Origin: Tamarix chinensis
Lineage: Eukaryota; Streptophyta; Magnoliopsida; Caryophyllales; Tamaricaceae
DNA length: 64,000 bases
Assembly (NCBI GenBank): GCA_030549775.1
Contig: CM060172.1
Span: 58,285,523-58,349,522, forward strand
Direction: 5' to 3'
Made by a program: the position numbers and the translations under genes. This document shows positions 49,359-61,870 of the stretch, piece by piece. Every line of letters begins with the position of its first letter. The stretch's first letter is position 1. The notes under the pieces are model-generated. The model did not search any database and was not told the DNA's origin. It saw only the letters and a list, made by a program, of their open reading frames with translations.

Positions 49359-50016
49359 CTCGATTATTAGAGTGCTCATAGTTTTCTTTGTTACTGATTA
49401 AGTTTTCCTCAATTTTTGAGTCGATCTGTGTATTTCGCTAACCCTATTTTGATGTGTGAAATTTTAGGGTTTGCAGCGACGAGGACTATTTCGATTTTCG
49501 TCGTTCTAAAAAAACCGGCGATTAAAGTATTTTGGTCCGCTGTTTCGAAAGTTCCGAAGAGAAACCCTAATCGACCTAGGGTTTGGTCAAGAACTTGAAT
49601 CTTGACTGACTGTGCGACAAATTGTTGTTGGTAACCTCGATTCGTAAATTTTGTTGTTTAATACTACTATCTGCTATACTTAATTTCCAATTTCTTCACA
49701 AATTACTTGTTTGTTAATAAGTACTCAGGTGACATAACCGGCGAACCTTTGGTTTCGAGAAAAGGGTTAGACCTCCAAGAAGAGGGGTACCCTAAATAAG
49801 CGGATTAATTGCTTAAGCAGACGCGGTAATATCGTTCCCTTTTACTTAGTCATTATTGTCGAATTATTATAGACTTGAATAAGTCTGAGTAAGCTATACT
49901 GTTGCTAATTCTGTTAATCATTGATACTGTGATACTTCTTGTGACTGGACTGTGTGTTCTGTTTGTCTGAAATTCTTAAATAAATTGACTCTGTTAATTA
50001 ATTGCTGCTGTGTTAG
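49359..50016 (+). other. 5' leader of the CRM-like element
   Basis: About 660 bp between PBS and gag. There is a short open frame at 49416-49598 and several upstream ATGs. No domain was recognised. It probably holds the packaging signal, which cannot be seen by eye. Confidence 0.6.
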
Positions 50017-51543
50017 TTGTTTAAGTCTAAAAATTTCATTATGTCTAACAATGGTCAGTCTGTTAATCAATCTGTTTCCAGTAATGATCTTTTAGAAATC
50101 CTTAGAACCTTTCAAGAACAAATGACCGCTCAATTTACTGTTTTATCTGCTAACCTAGAACAAAGACTAGGAGAACAGGAAATAAGAATCAATGAATTGC
50201 AACATAACAGAGTTGAAACTAATCAAGCAGGAGTTTTAGGAAGGGCTCCAATGGATCCTAGGATTAGAATTCCACCCATAGCTAATCTAGAAGAGTTGGA
50301 AGATCAAGTATCTCACAATAGTGATAGGATGCCTAGACAGAACAATAGGCAAGATAGGGAATTAGAGTTCATTGATAGGAATTTGAATAATCTTAAGCTT
50401 AGTATACCAGGGTTTAATGGCAGGAATGACCCTGATTATTATTTTGAATGGGAAAGGAAAATAGAACTAGTATTTGAGTGTCATAATTACTCTGAAGAAA
50501 AGAAAATTAAGGTGGTTGTAGTAGAATTTACTGAGTATGCGTCCTCTTGGTATCATAAATTGGTGTTAACTAGACGAAGATGTGGGGAACCAACTATACA
50601 GACTTGGGCAGAATTTAAAACTTTAATGAGAAAGAGGTTTGTGCCAAGTTACTATTATAGGAAATTGCATAAGAGGTTGCAAACTATTAGTCAAAGAGTG
50701 AGGATAGTGGATGATTATTATAATGAATTAGAAGTTTTGATTATTAAGACAGGAGTTATTGAGGATGATGATGCTACCATGGCTAGGTTTCTGAGTGGAT
50801 TAAATTCAGAGATAGCTGATAAAGTAGAATTATATCCTTGTGGAACCTTGAATGAGATGGTAAATATAGCTACTAAGATAGAGATTCAATTAAGGAAATC
50901 TAAGCAATATAAACCCCCTGGGATTGGGTTTAAGACTACAGTAAGGAGAAATTTTGGAGGAACTACTTCTGAAAACTTGAAGAATAATAGTAAGGTTGAA
51001 TTTAAAGGTAGAAACAATGAAGTTAAGGTAGGACAGAAGTTTGAAAAGGGTAAGAATGTGATGACAAACCCTGTAAATGGATCAAACAGGACTAGGGATA
51101 TTAAATGTTTTAGATGTGGAGGATTAGGACATATAGCTTCTGAATGTCCAAACAAGAGAAACATTTTAATTAGAGAGTCTGGAGATATAGAATCTGAATC
51201 TGAAGAAGAAGAGGAAGAGGTCAATATAGTTAGAGAAGATGATAGTGATCTAGAGGAGGAAGTAGAATTGCCAGTGAGTAGGGATCTTTTTGTGGTTCAT
51301 AGGGCTTTAAACAGTAATAAATTACCTGATTCTAATGCTATACAGAGAGAAAATATATTCCATACCAGATGTTTAATTGATGATAAGTGCTTTAACATGG
51401 CCATAGATAGTGGTAGTTGTATTAATGTTGCTAGTACTCTGTTAGTGTCTAAATTAGGATTAACAACTACTAAACATCCAAAACCATATAGATTGCAATG
51501 GCTTAATGATTGGGAGATGTCAAAGTTAGTCAACAAGTTTTAG
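50017..51543 (+). pseudogene. gag and start of protease (CRM-like), frameshifted at its end
   Basis: A 508-residue frame. The likely start is ATG 50041 (MSNNGQSVNQ), since the ATG at 50017 lies in a poorer context. Residues 20-75 are coiled-coil-like. The Retrotrans_gag domain lies at about residues 125-295 (LKLSIPGFNGRNDPDYYFEW, MRKRFVPSYYYRKL, MARFLSGLN). A CCHC knuckle, CFRCGGLGHIASEC, is near residue 365 and is followed by a long acidic stretch. The protease motif AIDSGSCINVAS is at about residues 465-476, with the catalytic Asp kept. A frame change near 51515-51530 ends this frame before the protease finishes, so gag itself may be intact. Confidence 0.9.
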
Positions 51544-54500
51544 TAAATTTAAAATTAGGAAAATATGAAGATTCTGTTTTATGTGATATAGTTCCTATGC
51601 ATGCTGCTCACCTGTTGTTAGGTAGACCTTGGCAATATGATAGGAAGGTAATACATGATGGTTATAAAAATAGGTATACAGTACAGAAGGATGATAGGAA
51701 TATTGTCTTAGCACCTATGACTCCAAAAGAAATATTTGAGGATCAAACTAAAATTAAATCTGATTATAAGGAGTTATCTAAACTTAGTTTGGAGAATGAT
51801 ATTAGTTCAAAGGACATGAAAGGAACTTCTGGATTTTATGCTAAAGGTAAGGATGTAGGAAAGGCAATGAAAAGAAATGCTAATGTGTACTTGATGATTT
51901 ATAAGGACTGTTATGAGTGTCAGAGAGGAATAAGTGAAGAAATACCTAGTACAGTGAAACAATTATTGGAAGAATATAGTGAGTTGTTTCCTGAGGACAT
52001 TCCTAGTGGATTACCTCCATTAAGGGGAATAGAACATCAAATAGATTTTATTCCATGAGCTGTTATACCAAACAGACCTGCTTATAGAGCTAATCATGAA
52101 GAGGTTAAGGAATTAAAAAGACAGGTCTCTGAACTGTTAAGTAAAGGATACATTAAGGAGTCTATGAGCCCTTGTACAGTACCAGTGTTATTAGTGCCTA
52201 AAAAGGATGGTAGTTGGAGGATGTGTGTGGATAGCAGGGCAGTAAATAAAATATCTATCAAGTATAGATATCCTATCCCTAGGCTTGATGAAATTTTGGA
52301 TCAATTGCATGGTGCTTTTATATTTTCAAAAATAGATTTAAAAAGTGGGTATCATCAAATTAGAATGAAACTAGGAGATGAGTGGAAGACAGCTTTTAAG
52401 ACTAATTTTGGATTATATGAATGGTTAGTGATGCCTTTTGGGTTGTCAAATGCTCCTAGTACTTTTATGAGACTTATGAACTATATTTTGAGGGAATTTA
52501 TTTGAAAATTTGTGGTTGTTTATTTTGATGATATACTTATATATAGTAAATCTTTAGAGGAACACCTGAAATACTTAAGGATTATTTTAAATGTGTTTAA
52601 AACAGAACAGCTTTATGCTAATCTAACTAAGTCTAGATTTTGTTTGGAAAGTGTGGTTTCCTTAGGATTTGTGGTAGGAAAAGAGGGTGTATCTGTAGAT
52701 GAAGAAAAGGTTAGAGCTATTCAGGAATGGCCTGTGCCAAAGAGTGTGACTGAGGTAAGAAGTTTTCATGGATTGTGTTCTTTTTACAGGAGATTTGTGA
52801 GAAACTTTAGTACTATAGCTGCTCCCTTGACTGCCATAACAAAGAAGGATAATGGGTTTACTTGGGGATTAGAACAACAGAAATCTTTTGAGACACTTAA
52901 GACTAAATTAACCCAAGCACCTGTGTTGAGTCTTCCTGACTTTGAAAAGATGTTTGAATTAGATTGTGATGCTTCAGGGTTAGGAATAGGGGTTGTACTT
53001 TCTCAAGAGGGAAATCCAATAGCTTATTTTAGTGAGAAATTAAATGGTAGTACTTTGAATTATTCTACTTATGAAAAAAGAACTGTATGCTTTAGTAAGG
53101 GCTTTGGGAGTGTGGCAACATTATTTGTGGCATAGAGAATTTGTAATTAATACTAATCAGGAAGCTATTAAGTATTTAAAAAGTCAATCAAAGTTAAATA
53201 GAAGACAAGGTAGATGGATAGAATTTATTGAGAGTTTTCCTTACATAATTAAGTATAAGAAAGGTAATGATAATATAGTTGCAGATGCTTTATCAAGGAG
53301 GTATGCTTTATTAAATGTTGCTGATACTACTGTGTTAGGTTTTTCCAGTATTAAACTATTATACTTAGAAGATATTGATTTTAAAGAAATTTATAAAAGG
53401 TGTGAAGTTTCTACACAAGGAAAGTATTTTATTAATGAAGGTTATTTGTTTAGGGAAAATAGGTTGTGTATTCCTGCATGCTCTTACAGAGGTTTATTAA
53501 TTCAAGAAGCTCATAGTGGTGGGTTAATGGCACATCTAGGATCTCAGAAAACTTTAGCTGTTTTAATTGATCATTTTTACTGGCCACACATGAAAAAAGG
53601 ATGTTTTAAAATATTGTGTCAATTGTATTGCTTGTAGGCAGGCAAAAACTACTTCAAAACCTTTTGGTTTATATACTCCCTTACCTGTCTCTAACCATCC
53701 TTGGGTTGATGTATCTTTGGATTTTGTTTTAGGATTACCTAGGACTAATAGAGCTAAGGATTCAATAATGGTTGTAGTAGATAGGTTCAGTAAAATGGCT
53801 CATTTTATACCTTGTAATAAAACAAATGATGTTGTAGCAGTGGCTGAATTAATTTTTTATAATGTGGTTAAATTACATGGTATTCCTAAGACTATAGTTT
53901 CAGACAGAGATGTTAAGTTTTTAAGTCATTTCTAGAAGGTTTTGTGGGAAAAATTAGGGACTAAGTTATTGTTTTCTACAACTTGTCACCCTCAAACTGA
54001 TGGACAAACTGAGGTAGTAAATAGAAAACTAGGAAACATGTTAATAGCTGTCCTTGGAAAGAATCTTAAACAATGGGAATATGTTTTACCTCAAGTGGAA
54101 TTTGCTTATAATAGGACTTTACATTCTACAACTAATAAAACTCCATTTGAGATTGTGTATGGTTTTAATCCTTTAACTCCTTTAGATTTGAGTCATTTGC
54201 CTCATGCTGAATTGCAAAATTTTGATGCTAAATCTAGAGCTGATAATATGAAAAGTTTACATGAGTCTGTAAGTCAACAGATTAACAAAAAGGTGCAACA
54301 GATGGCTGAACATGCTAATAAAAGAAGGAGAAAAATAAATTTTAAACCTGGAGACTTAGTCTGGGTTCACCTTAGGAAGGAGAGATTTTCAAATTTTAGA
54401 AAGTCAAAATTGGACTCTAGAGGAGATGGACCGTTTACTATATTAGAGAAAATTAATGATAATGCTTATAAGATTGATTTACCTGTTAAATTTGGGAATG

Positions 54501-54682
54501 TGAGTAATACTTTTAATGTGGCTGATCTTAGTCCATTTCTGGGACTTATTCAGGTTTCAGAGGCGAAACATTTCCAAGAAGAGGGGAATGATATGAATCT
54601 TAAGAACTTATATTTAATTAATTTTGAAAATTGCTGTGAATTATTTACTTATAATTGTTTGTCTTATTTGGTGAATAAATAG
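51510..54682 (+). pseudogene. pol (protease end, RT, RNase H, integrase), three stops and at least two frameshifts
   Basis: The protease tail (LLLGRPWQYDRKV) is followed by a TGA at 52056-52058. Reverse transcriptase runs from about 52150: [28 protein letters not shown], a TGA at 52503-52505, then the intact [11 protein letters not shown]. RNase H (about 52930-53300) has ELDCDASG and IVADALSRR but a likely Asp-to-Asn change at INTNQEA. A gained base in the A-run at 53074-53079 shifts the frame. A second shift near 53590-53620 precedes the integrase zinc finger. The integrase core keeps Asp, Asp and Glu ([28 protein letters not shown]), with a TAG at 53933-53935. The C-terminus has GDLVWVHLRKERF and FNVADLSPF. 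The frame then crosses the polypurine tract into the 3' LTR and stops at 54682. Confidence 0.92.
54576..54588 (+). promoter_or_regulatory. Polypurine tract
   Basis: AAGAAGAGGGGAA lies directly before the 3' LTR. It primes plus-strand DNA synthesis and is also translated as part of the integrase tail. Confidence 0.85.
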
Positions 54683-55446
54683 GAGTGTAATGCAGCATAT
54701 GGACTCTGTGGATCTTTGGATGCAGTTGCTAGAATGTGCAGATTATGTATATGAAGTGTGCAGATTATGTAATTTTTTTGTTAATTAATTGTAATCCCAT
54801 ATGATGCATTCGCCGATCGAAATTGGCTAATGGAAATTAAGTCGGTTGTATAATCCGCCACCCGGTCCTTAATTTTGGCCTAGATGGATTGTGGATTAAT
54901 CAATCCTTAATAGCCATGATTAGCTAAAGTGTTGTTTTTAGCTGATGGGAATTAAGTCTTAAACTTAATTTGTATTTGGGCATTTTATCTTGTGGATTAA
55001 TTGGGCTGGTCGACTTAATTATGTGGCCCAAAGTAACAGCATTCAGCCCTTTCCGTTGTAAAGTTGGTCGTGTATTCATTGGTCTGTATTGTGTATTTTG
55101 TACGTTGTTATACGGTCTATAATACTCATATAAATAGCCTTGGAAACGTGTAATACTGGACGATCTTTTGACAGAATACATTGGCTGAATTTCTCGATTC
55201 TTCTCACGACTTGTCTCTCTCTCTTTCGGCGATTCTCTCGCTCGCTCTTCTTCTCTGAATCTGCTCTCTCTTACTTTGATCGATCTTGATCATTCTTTCT
55301 TCGTTTTTCAGTTGCCGTTGTACAAACTGTGCCTCTGAATCTTTGGGTCTTCCTTTGGAGTTGTTCCTTAGGCTGAACCGGCGAATTGAACGTTGCGCTC
55401 AATTAATCTTTCGATCCTTTCGAGAAACCCTAACAGGTTTCCATCA
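54589..55446 (+). repeat. 3' LTR of the CRM-like element
   Basis: 858 bp, ends TGATATG...CCATCA, TATAAATA at 55129-55136. The first 94 bases also encode the last 31 residues of the pol frame. Confidence 0.95.
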
Positions 55447-55640
55447 CTTACGAGGTGGACAAGACACTTAATTGACTTTAGATGACAACTAACTAAATCT
55501 AGAAAAAATAAATAAACTAAAAAGGGATAAAAACATTCATTAGCAACTGGGTACACCAAGCCCCCCTAATTAACCAAAGATAATGAAGAAGATGTTACGA
55601 ACTTCTTCTAATCATGTCAATCAATCCATCATGCTAATTT
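55447..55640. repeat. Segmental duplication copy A, right part
   Basis: It starts with the right copy of CTTAC, then GAGGTGGACAAGACACTTAAT, matching copy B at 58208-58228. It ends where copy B begins (CATCATGCTAATTTTT, then AAGACCATAAT). This places the two copies head to tail. Confidence 0.9.
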
Positions 55641-56337
55641 TTAAGACCATAATTTTTTAAAACCTATATTTTTTTTTCAATAAAATTACTTTTTAAATAA
55701 GATAAAAAAAAATTGACAACATCAATTGACAACTAGTACTGTCATTTTTCTCAAATATATACTAAAAACAAATTTAAATTATATTCACATCCTTTCTTAA
55801 AAATATTAATAATTATACATAGATAATGAAAGAAAAAAAAGTAATTATAAAAGTAGAAAATGATCTTTGACTTTAAAAAAAATTATATAAATATTTACAG
55901 TTAAAATGAATTTTTTATTTATACAAATATAATATAATGTAATTTATTTTTACAAAAAAAATTAATAATAACTAAACAATTTATTTTCAAATCTAATTTT
56001 ATATTAATATTTTTCATCAAATGAGTAAGGAAAATAAAATTTAATATGAAAATATATTTATTGATAACTTTTTATTTAGAATTTAAAACTTCATAATATG
56101 CACTTAAAGCTTAATATGTCTTATATAATAAAATAGAAAGAGTGATATTTTTATTTCTAAAGTAGAGATTTATTCTAAAAATTTATCCATGTGTTTACTT
56201 TTGATAAAAACATTTTTTTTGTTTTTTATATTGACTTTTATATGGAAGATAAACAATCACTGTTTAAAAAAATAAAATAAAAGTGTCCATTTAACAATAT
56301 TATAAAACTAATTTTTAAATTAATTTTTTTAAAGCAT

Positions 56338-57555
56338 TGATGAGTTCATATTTTATACCCTTATAATCTTAGTTTTTGATATTTTATTTTAGTAATATAT
56401 GCGAATAATTATGATTTTATACTTAAGTGATAATAGTTGCACAAATTTTATTATTTAAGCTAACATGACATAAATTAAATAAATTTAGAGTATAAGATTA
56501 TTTATTAATTATTTCTAGTTTTATATTGTAGGTAAAGCATAAGAAGAAAAAAAAATTATAGGGTGGCCTTTGGACCAACGACCCAAGGACCGAAGGCCCA
56601 AAGGCCCAAAAACAAAAGAAAAAATTTCAGTGCAGCAGCAACAATAAAAGGAGGCATGAAAAATAAAGAGCAATAGTAGACAGAAAAGAACAGTAGCAGC
56701 GTTAGGTGGGGACGTATATGATTTGAGATATCATATTATTTTTCTTTGCTTCATATGATTGTTCTTTGACTCTATTTAAATTACTATCGTTTATATATAT
56801 GATTCTGTCAAGTATATAGTGCATACCTCATTCTAAGTTTCTCATAGTGACAATATATAGGATTATTTGCCTACTAGATGGCCATATAAATATGTTAGAA
56901 TTTATATATATAAATTGAATTTAGGTTAGATAACAATTCACCTAATAGTTTTGTTATTCTAATTGAAGTAGTAAAACATTTAGATATGTGTAGATCAAAG
57001 AAGAAAAATACAATTAGACATGCTTATTGTACTAGTCTGGGTACTTAGATTGACAACCTTCCAATTATACTTAATACACTAAATCTAGTTAAATATAGGA
57101 GTCACTTGTTACTACTATACTTCTAGTATTTAACAAGATTAATATTGATACTTTATCATATTAATTAATTTATAGAAGTAATATAAGGTGTATAGACCTA
57201 CTTTTAGCTTACAACCTGGTCAATATTTTTTCTCGTGATTAAATATTGACTTAGAAATTATTATATTTTGACCTAATCTAGTGGTGGATTTTGATTTTTT
57301 TTATCATATTTATCATATTTGCGGTTATCTATTATTTTTATTTTTATTTATTGTTTTCTATTTTTAAAATGCCTATTAGTGTTTTCTTATTTATTTATTT
57401 TGTATAATTTAGAGTTATTATTATTATTATTATTATTGAGCTAACTAAATAAAGGTGAGCCCTCTCAATCCCAGGTATAGAACAATATCCTTATTTATCA
57501 GTACTATAATTATCAACAAGAGATTTTCAATTGCGTGCTGACTACGGCCATACCA
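56338..57555 (+). mobile_element. Probable solo LTR, 1218 bp
   Basis: The insertion is absent from copy A at the same place, where copy A has AAAGCATGTGAATC uninterrupted. It begins TGATGAGTTCATATTTTATA and ends GACTACGGCCATACCA, so it has TG...CA ends. It is flanked by AGCAT (56333-56337) and GGCAT (57556-57560), a 5-bp duplication with one change. The TGATGAG start resembles Tat-type gypsy LTRs. No open frame or PBS is inside. The comparison with copy A defines its edges well. Confidence 0.8.
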
Positions 57556-57669
57556 GGCATGTGAATCTTCTTCTAGATTGAAAAATATTATTATTACTAC
57601 TACTACTATTAATATTCTCTTAATAATTTCAATATTATCAATGAAAACAATAATGATATCAATACTAGA

Positions 57670-57740
<71 letters not shown>
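57670..57740. repeat. Compound microsatellite (ATT)n(GTT)n
   Basis: About 11 ATT units change directly into about 12 GTT units. Copy A has only about 9 ATT units and no GTT at the matching place (48026-48052), so the GTT tract grew after the duplication. Confidence 0.95.
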
Positions 57741-57741
<1 letters not shown>

Positions 57742-58385
57742 ATTATTTCATGCATAAGCTAAACAAATGGTTCAAGCTAGCAAGGAAGAAACATGGGGAG
57801 GGATTCAGCCACTACTAAGAAGATGAAAATGATGATGATGAGAATAAGAGATATAGAGTTATTTGATCTACAAGTAGCCATTGAGATCAAATGCTCACAT
57901 TCACCACATTAGATATGAACTCTAGAGAATACTATTATCTAATTTTCGCTTAAGGGGGTATGTAATCTAATTCAAGTGGGAGCTAACGCATATATGGGGG
58001 TGTGTTATGCTCTATGAATTATAAAAATGACTATCCTACCCTCTATGATTGGCTAGATTACAACGCCTAATGCTTAGTTATATTACAACCAAATTATCTA
58101 GTTAAAAAAATAAAAATGTACTCCTATATGCTCTAGCAGATTTAAAAAATGGCAACAATAAAAACATCACATGCCTAAGCCCCAAGTAAGCTGATTATGG
58201 GGAGTTATGAGGTGGACAAGGCACTTAATTAACTTTAGATGATGACTAACTAAAACTAGAAAAAGTGAATAAACTAAAAATGGATAAAACACCCAACCGG
58301 TACACCGAGCCCCCTACTTAACCAAAGATAATGAAATAGATGCTTCGAACTTCTTTTAATCATGCCAATTAATTCATCATGCTAT

Positions 58386-58926
58386 TTTTATCCCATTTCG
58401 TGGCCTAGGGAAGCAAAATGATTGTTGCATGGTTGACTCTTCATGGCTTGAATTTTTGAAACTTGTAGGTTGGTTCCTACAAGGGTTAGATCAAATCATG
58501 TAGGTTGACTTTGCATGGCATTAGTTGAATTTTTTGTCTAGAGAATGAGCCATGTTATGCTAACTTAAGACATAATAAAAGGCGGTGGCTTGGTTAGCTC
58601 ATGCATAACTTGCATTGCTTGCCTCCTTACCTGATTTTCTTTGTCCAAATTAGGAGTGTTTTGACATTTTCTAGCTTAGAGAGATTAACTATCATGTTTG
58701 AATCATCTGTGGGGATGGTCCCGAATCAATAATCACAATAAAAATAATAAAATAAATGATTTTAATTATAATTATGCTAATAAGAATATTATTATTATCA
58801 TCACCAACAATGATAATAGCATCATTAGTAGCGGCAACAACAACAACAACAATGATAATTACAATAATATCAATGCTAACATTAAAAAGGATTGTGATAA
58901 TAGTAAGGTTAGCAAAAAAAATATTC

Positions 58927-58958
<32 letters not shown>

Positions 58959-60595
58959 TATTATTATTATTATTATAATAATAATAAATATTATAATATT
59001 ATTAAATTTATATGAATATTAGTATTGCAATTGTTATTAATATTAGCAATGATGATGCTATTAATGTAAATAATAATACTATCATTATTAATTTTATTTG
59101 TAATAAATTATTATTCTTATTAATACTATAAATAATATTCTTTTCATCAATATTAATAAATTTTATATTTTTGGTAATTTTAATACTATCATACTAATAT
59201 AATAATAATAATTTTATTATTATTAAAAATAATATTCTTTTTGTTATTAGTAGTAGTAACATTTGTGACATATTAACATTTATAATAATAAAACTAATAT
59301 TATCAATATAATGATGTTAAAATTAATATTATGATTACTATTAATATTAATATTGTCAATAATATTAATTATATTATTATTATTATTTATAATAACAAAA
59401 ACAACAACAATAATAATAGTATCACATTTATTATTAATATTAATAAAGTGTCTAAGATATTGGTAATGATAATGCTAATAATAATATTTTTATCATTATC
59501 ATAATTAATAATATAATAATTTTAACATGATTAGGAATATTACTATCATTATTATTAATAATAAATTTTTAATATTATTATTCATGTTAATGTTAATAAT
59601 AATGATAATAATATTTTTTCAATAGGTTAACATGAAAGAAAGAAAGGGACTTACATATATGTAGAAAAGTTAAAAGATATTATGTTTACTTTTAGAAAAC
59701 GATATTGTGTTCTAGGAATTTCTTCCTATTTTCTAAAATATTATGAAATGTATTTATAATTTTTTATAATTGAAAAACTAAAAAATATAGTTTTTTTATG
59801 AAGAAAATTAGAAAAGAATTGATAATATATACTTTCTGAGTTTTTTATATAGGCATCAACCTTTATTTTCTCCAAGTTTTCCATTGGAAAATAGATTTTT
59901 AGGTGGTGGTCGTGTTGTTGTTAATGGTAACAATGATAATTCTATTTATAATAATAGTAGTAGTAGTAGTAGTAATTGTTAGCAATAGTATTAGTAATAT
60001 AATTAATATTCTTAATAATAGCAGTAAGACTATTTTATTAATATATAATAATAATAATTATTATTATTATTATAATAAAATAATGATGATATTGAAAATT
60101 AATAATTAAAATAAAATTCATAACACTAATAATAATTTTTATAATAATAGTAATTATGTTAATATTACAACTAATAAATATTATAATATTATTAGTACTT
60201 ATAATATGAATATTAATAGAAATAGTAATATTATTATTATTATTATTCTTGTTTGTATTATTATAAATATTATTTATAATAAAATTAATGTCTCTTTTCT
60301 AGATAAAACTAAAAATGGAAAATGGATAACTATTTTCTATAAATAAATACATCCAAGTTTAGTTTTTTTTTTCAATTATTTTTTACAAAATTAAAATTTT
60401 GTATTTTTTAGTCTTCTAATCAGAAAATTAAAAAAAAAAAAAAAAGTTATGAATATATTTTTTGAATTTTTAAAAGGAAAAATGAAATCTTTTTTCTAGA
60501 AAACACTTATTTTATAAAATTAATCGCACCCTATAATTTCAAACACCTCCTTATAATTTCAAATACCTCACTACTACAAATTTTCAATCCCTTCA
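58386..60595. other. Microsatellite-rich AT spacer
   Basis: 58386-58700 is ordinary sequence. 58735-60300 is nearly all AAT, ATT, TAG and related trinucleotides. Apparent open frames here are poly-Asn or poly-Ile artefacts. 60300-60595 is AT-rich with an A16 run near 60428. No gene was seen. Confidence 0.6.
58928..58987. repeat. (AAT)n/(ATT)n palindrome
   Basis: About ten AAT units are followed directly by about six ATT units and then AATs again, giving a self-complementary arm of about 18-20 bases per side. Confidence 0.9.
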
Positions 60596-61459
60596 TGTAA
60601 TACCCCGGATTTTGAAACCTAATTTTATTAAGCCTAATGATTTTATTAGCATAATTTGATGTAAATATTTAATTATTTTAATTTCGATTCGTTTTATGGA
60701 TTTATCGACGATTTCGAATTCATATTTGAATTTAATTAATTGTTGTCGTTGCGAACCATTTTAGATGAATTCGTTCACGACCATGATTTTATTATATTCT
60801 TATGATTTCGATTTTCGGTTAAAAATATGTATTCACATTCTTTCTCGCGTTTTGATTTTAATATTTTAGATTCGTTTTCGTTATAACTTCGTCGTGTGAT
60901 TACGACTTTATTTTGGAGTTATATTTCGTTAACGAAATATATTATTTAAATTACAGAATTCCTGTCTAAATAGTTAAAGTTATTTTAATAATTTTATCCG
61001 TAGAAAATATTTCCGACTTTAAATTTATTCGTTTTTAAAAATCGTTATTATCTTCGGGAATTTTTAAATTAAAAAGATTTTCGGAGTTTATTTGTGAATT
61101 TCTTTCCGGAATTAATTTTCTTCCGTTTTACGATTTTTGGTTTACGAAAAATCGATTTCGGGAATTATTTAAATTAGTCTCGGTTTATTAGAATTTAATT
61201 TAAATATTTACTTTTATGCTTTTAAATATTATTTCGAGGTCTTATAATATATTTCCGTAAATAATACAAATTTTTATGTTCGTTGGTAAATTTTTCCGAA
61301 AAGGTTTCCGAAATTCTTTATATAGTCTTTTTATTTATTTTGAGCTTTCGGAACCTTACGAAATAATTTTCGTTAAATAAATATTAGGTAAAATTCTTCC
61401 AATAAACATTTAGTATTTATTTTGTAGTTGTATTTGTAAAAAAAAAAAAAAAAAAAAAG

Positions 61460-61870
61460 GGAGCCTTACCCCGACCGGACCCCCCATCTTCTTTCCCTTT
61501 CTCTTCTCTTCTCCCATTCTCTCCTCCCCGTGCTCTCTGCTCTGCGCCAGAAACCACAGCCCCAGCCTTCTTCTCCCCAGCTCCTCCTTGCTCCCGCCAC
61601 CCCACCGATCGACAGGCACCGAAGACGCCACTGCAGCAGCCACCGAAGCAGCAGCAGCCGCAGCAGCTAGCTCGGCCGCAGCAGAAGCAGAGCCACCACA
61701 GCAACTGCGCGCGGGAGCAGCAGCAGCAGTGACGAGCCGCCGCCCGGCCACCGTCGACATCTCCCGACCACCGGCGAGCCACCTCCGGCCTCCGACGAAG
61801 CTTCCCGAGCCCTCCTTGCTCCGATTTTTACTGATTTCGTTGGGTATAAATTTCCGAAAACCCTAATATT
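61460..61870 (+). other. GC-rich block in the LTR, Ala/Pro-rich open frames
   Basis: CT-rich then CAG/GCAGCAG-rich sequence. Open frames exist on both strands (for example 61588-61866 plus, 61410-61760 minus) and encode runs of Ala, Pro or Ser. The blocks occupy the same place as the CT-rich tract of other copies. I take the frames as compositional artefacts; the block may be the transcribed leader. Confidence 0.5.

Larger units (their letters stand above)
48479..55446 (+). mobile_element. CRM-like chromovirus LTR retrotransposon, 6968 bp
   Basis: A complete element by structure: two LTRs (866 and 858 bp), initiator-Met PBS, gag, protease, reverse transcriptase, RNase H, integrase, polypurine tract, and a perfect 5-bp duplication CTTAC (48474-48478 and 55447-55451). 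The gag region (ARFLSGLN, KRFVPSYYYRKL) and the integrase tail (FNVADLSPF, then FQEEGNDM) resemble the CRM clade of chromoviruses. No classical chromodomain is seen. By eye the LTRs differ at about 23 sites (18 transitions) plus one 8-bp indel, or about 2.7%. Pol has three stops and three frameshifts, so the copy is inactive. Confidence 0.93.
55641..58385. repeat. Segmental duplication copy B, with empty CRM site
   Basis: Colinear with copy A. At 58196-58215 it reads ATTATGGGGAGTTATGAGGT, the uninterrupted counterpart of the CRM-like insertion site. Copy B is about 1.3 kb longer than copy A without its insert. Most of this is the TG...CA insertion at 56338-57555; the rest is an expanded microsatellite and about 90 bp near 57770-57860. 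Confidence 0.88.

Noticed and set aside
58698..59022. Overlapping open frames of 88 and 105 residues
   Set aside because: Translations of AAT/ATT microsatellites (poly-Asn, poly-Ile).
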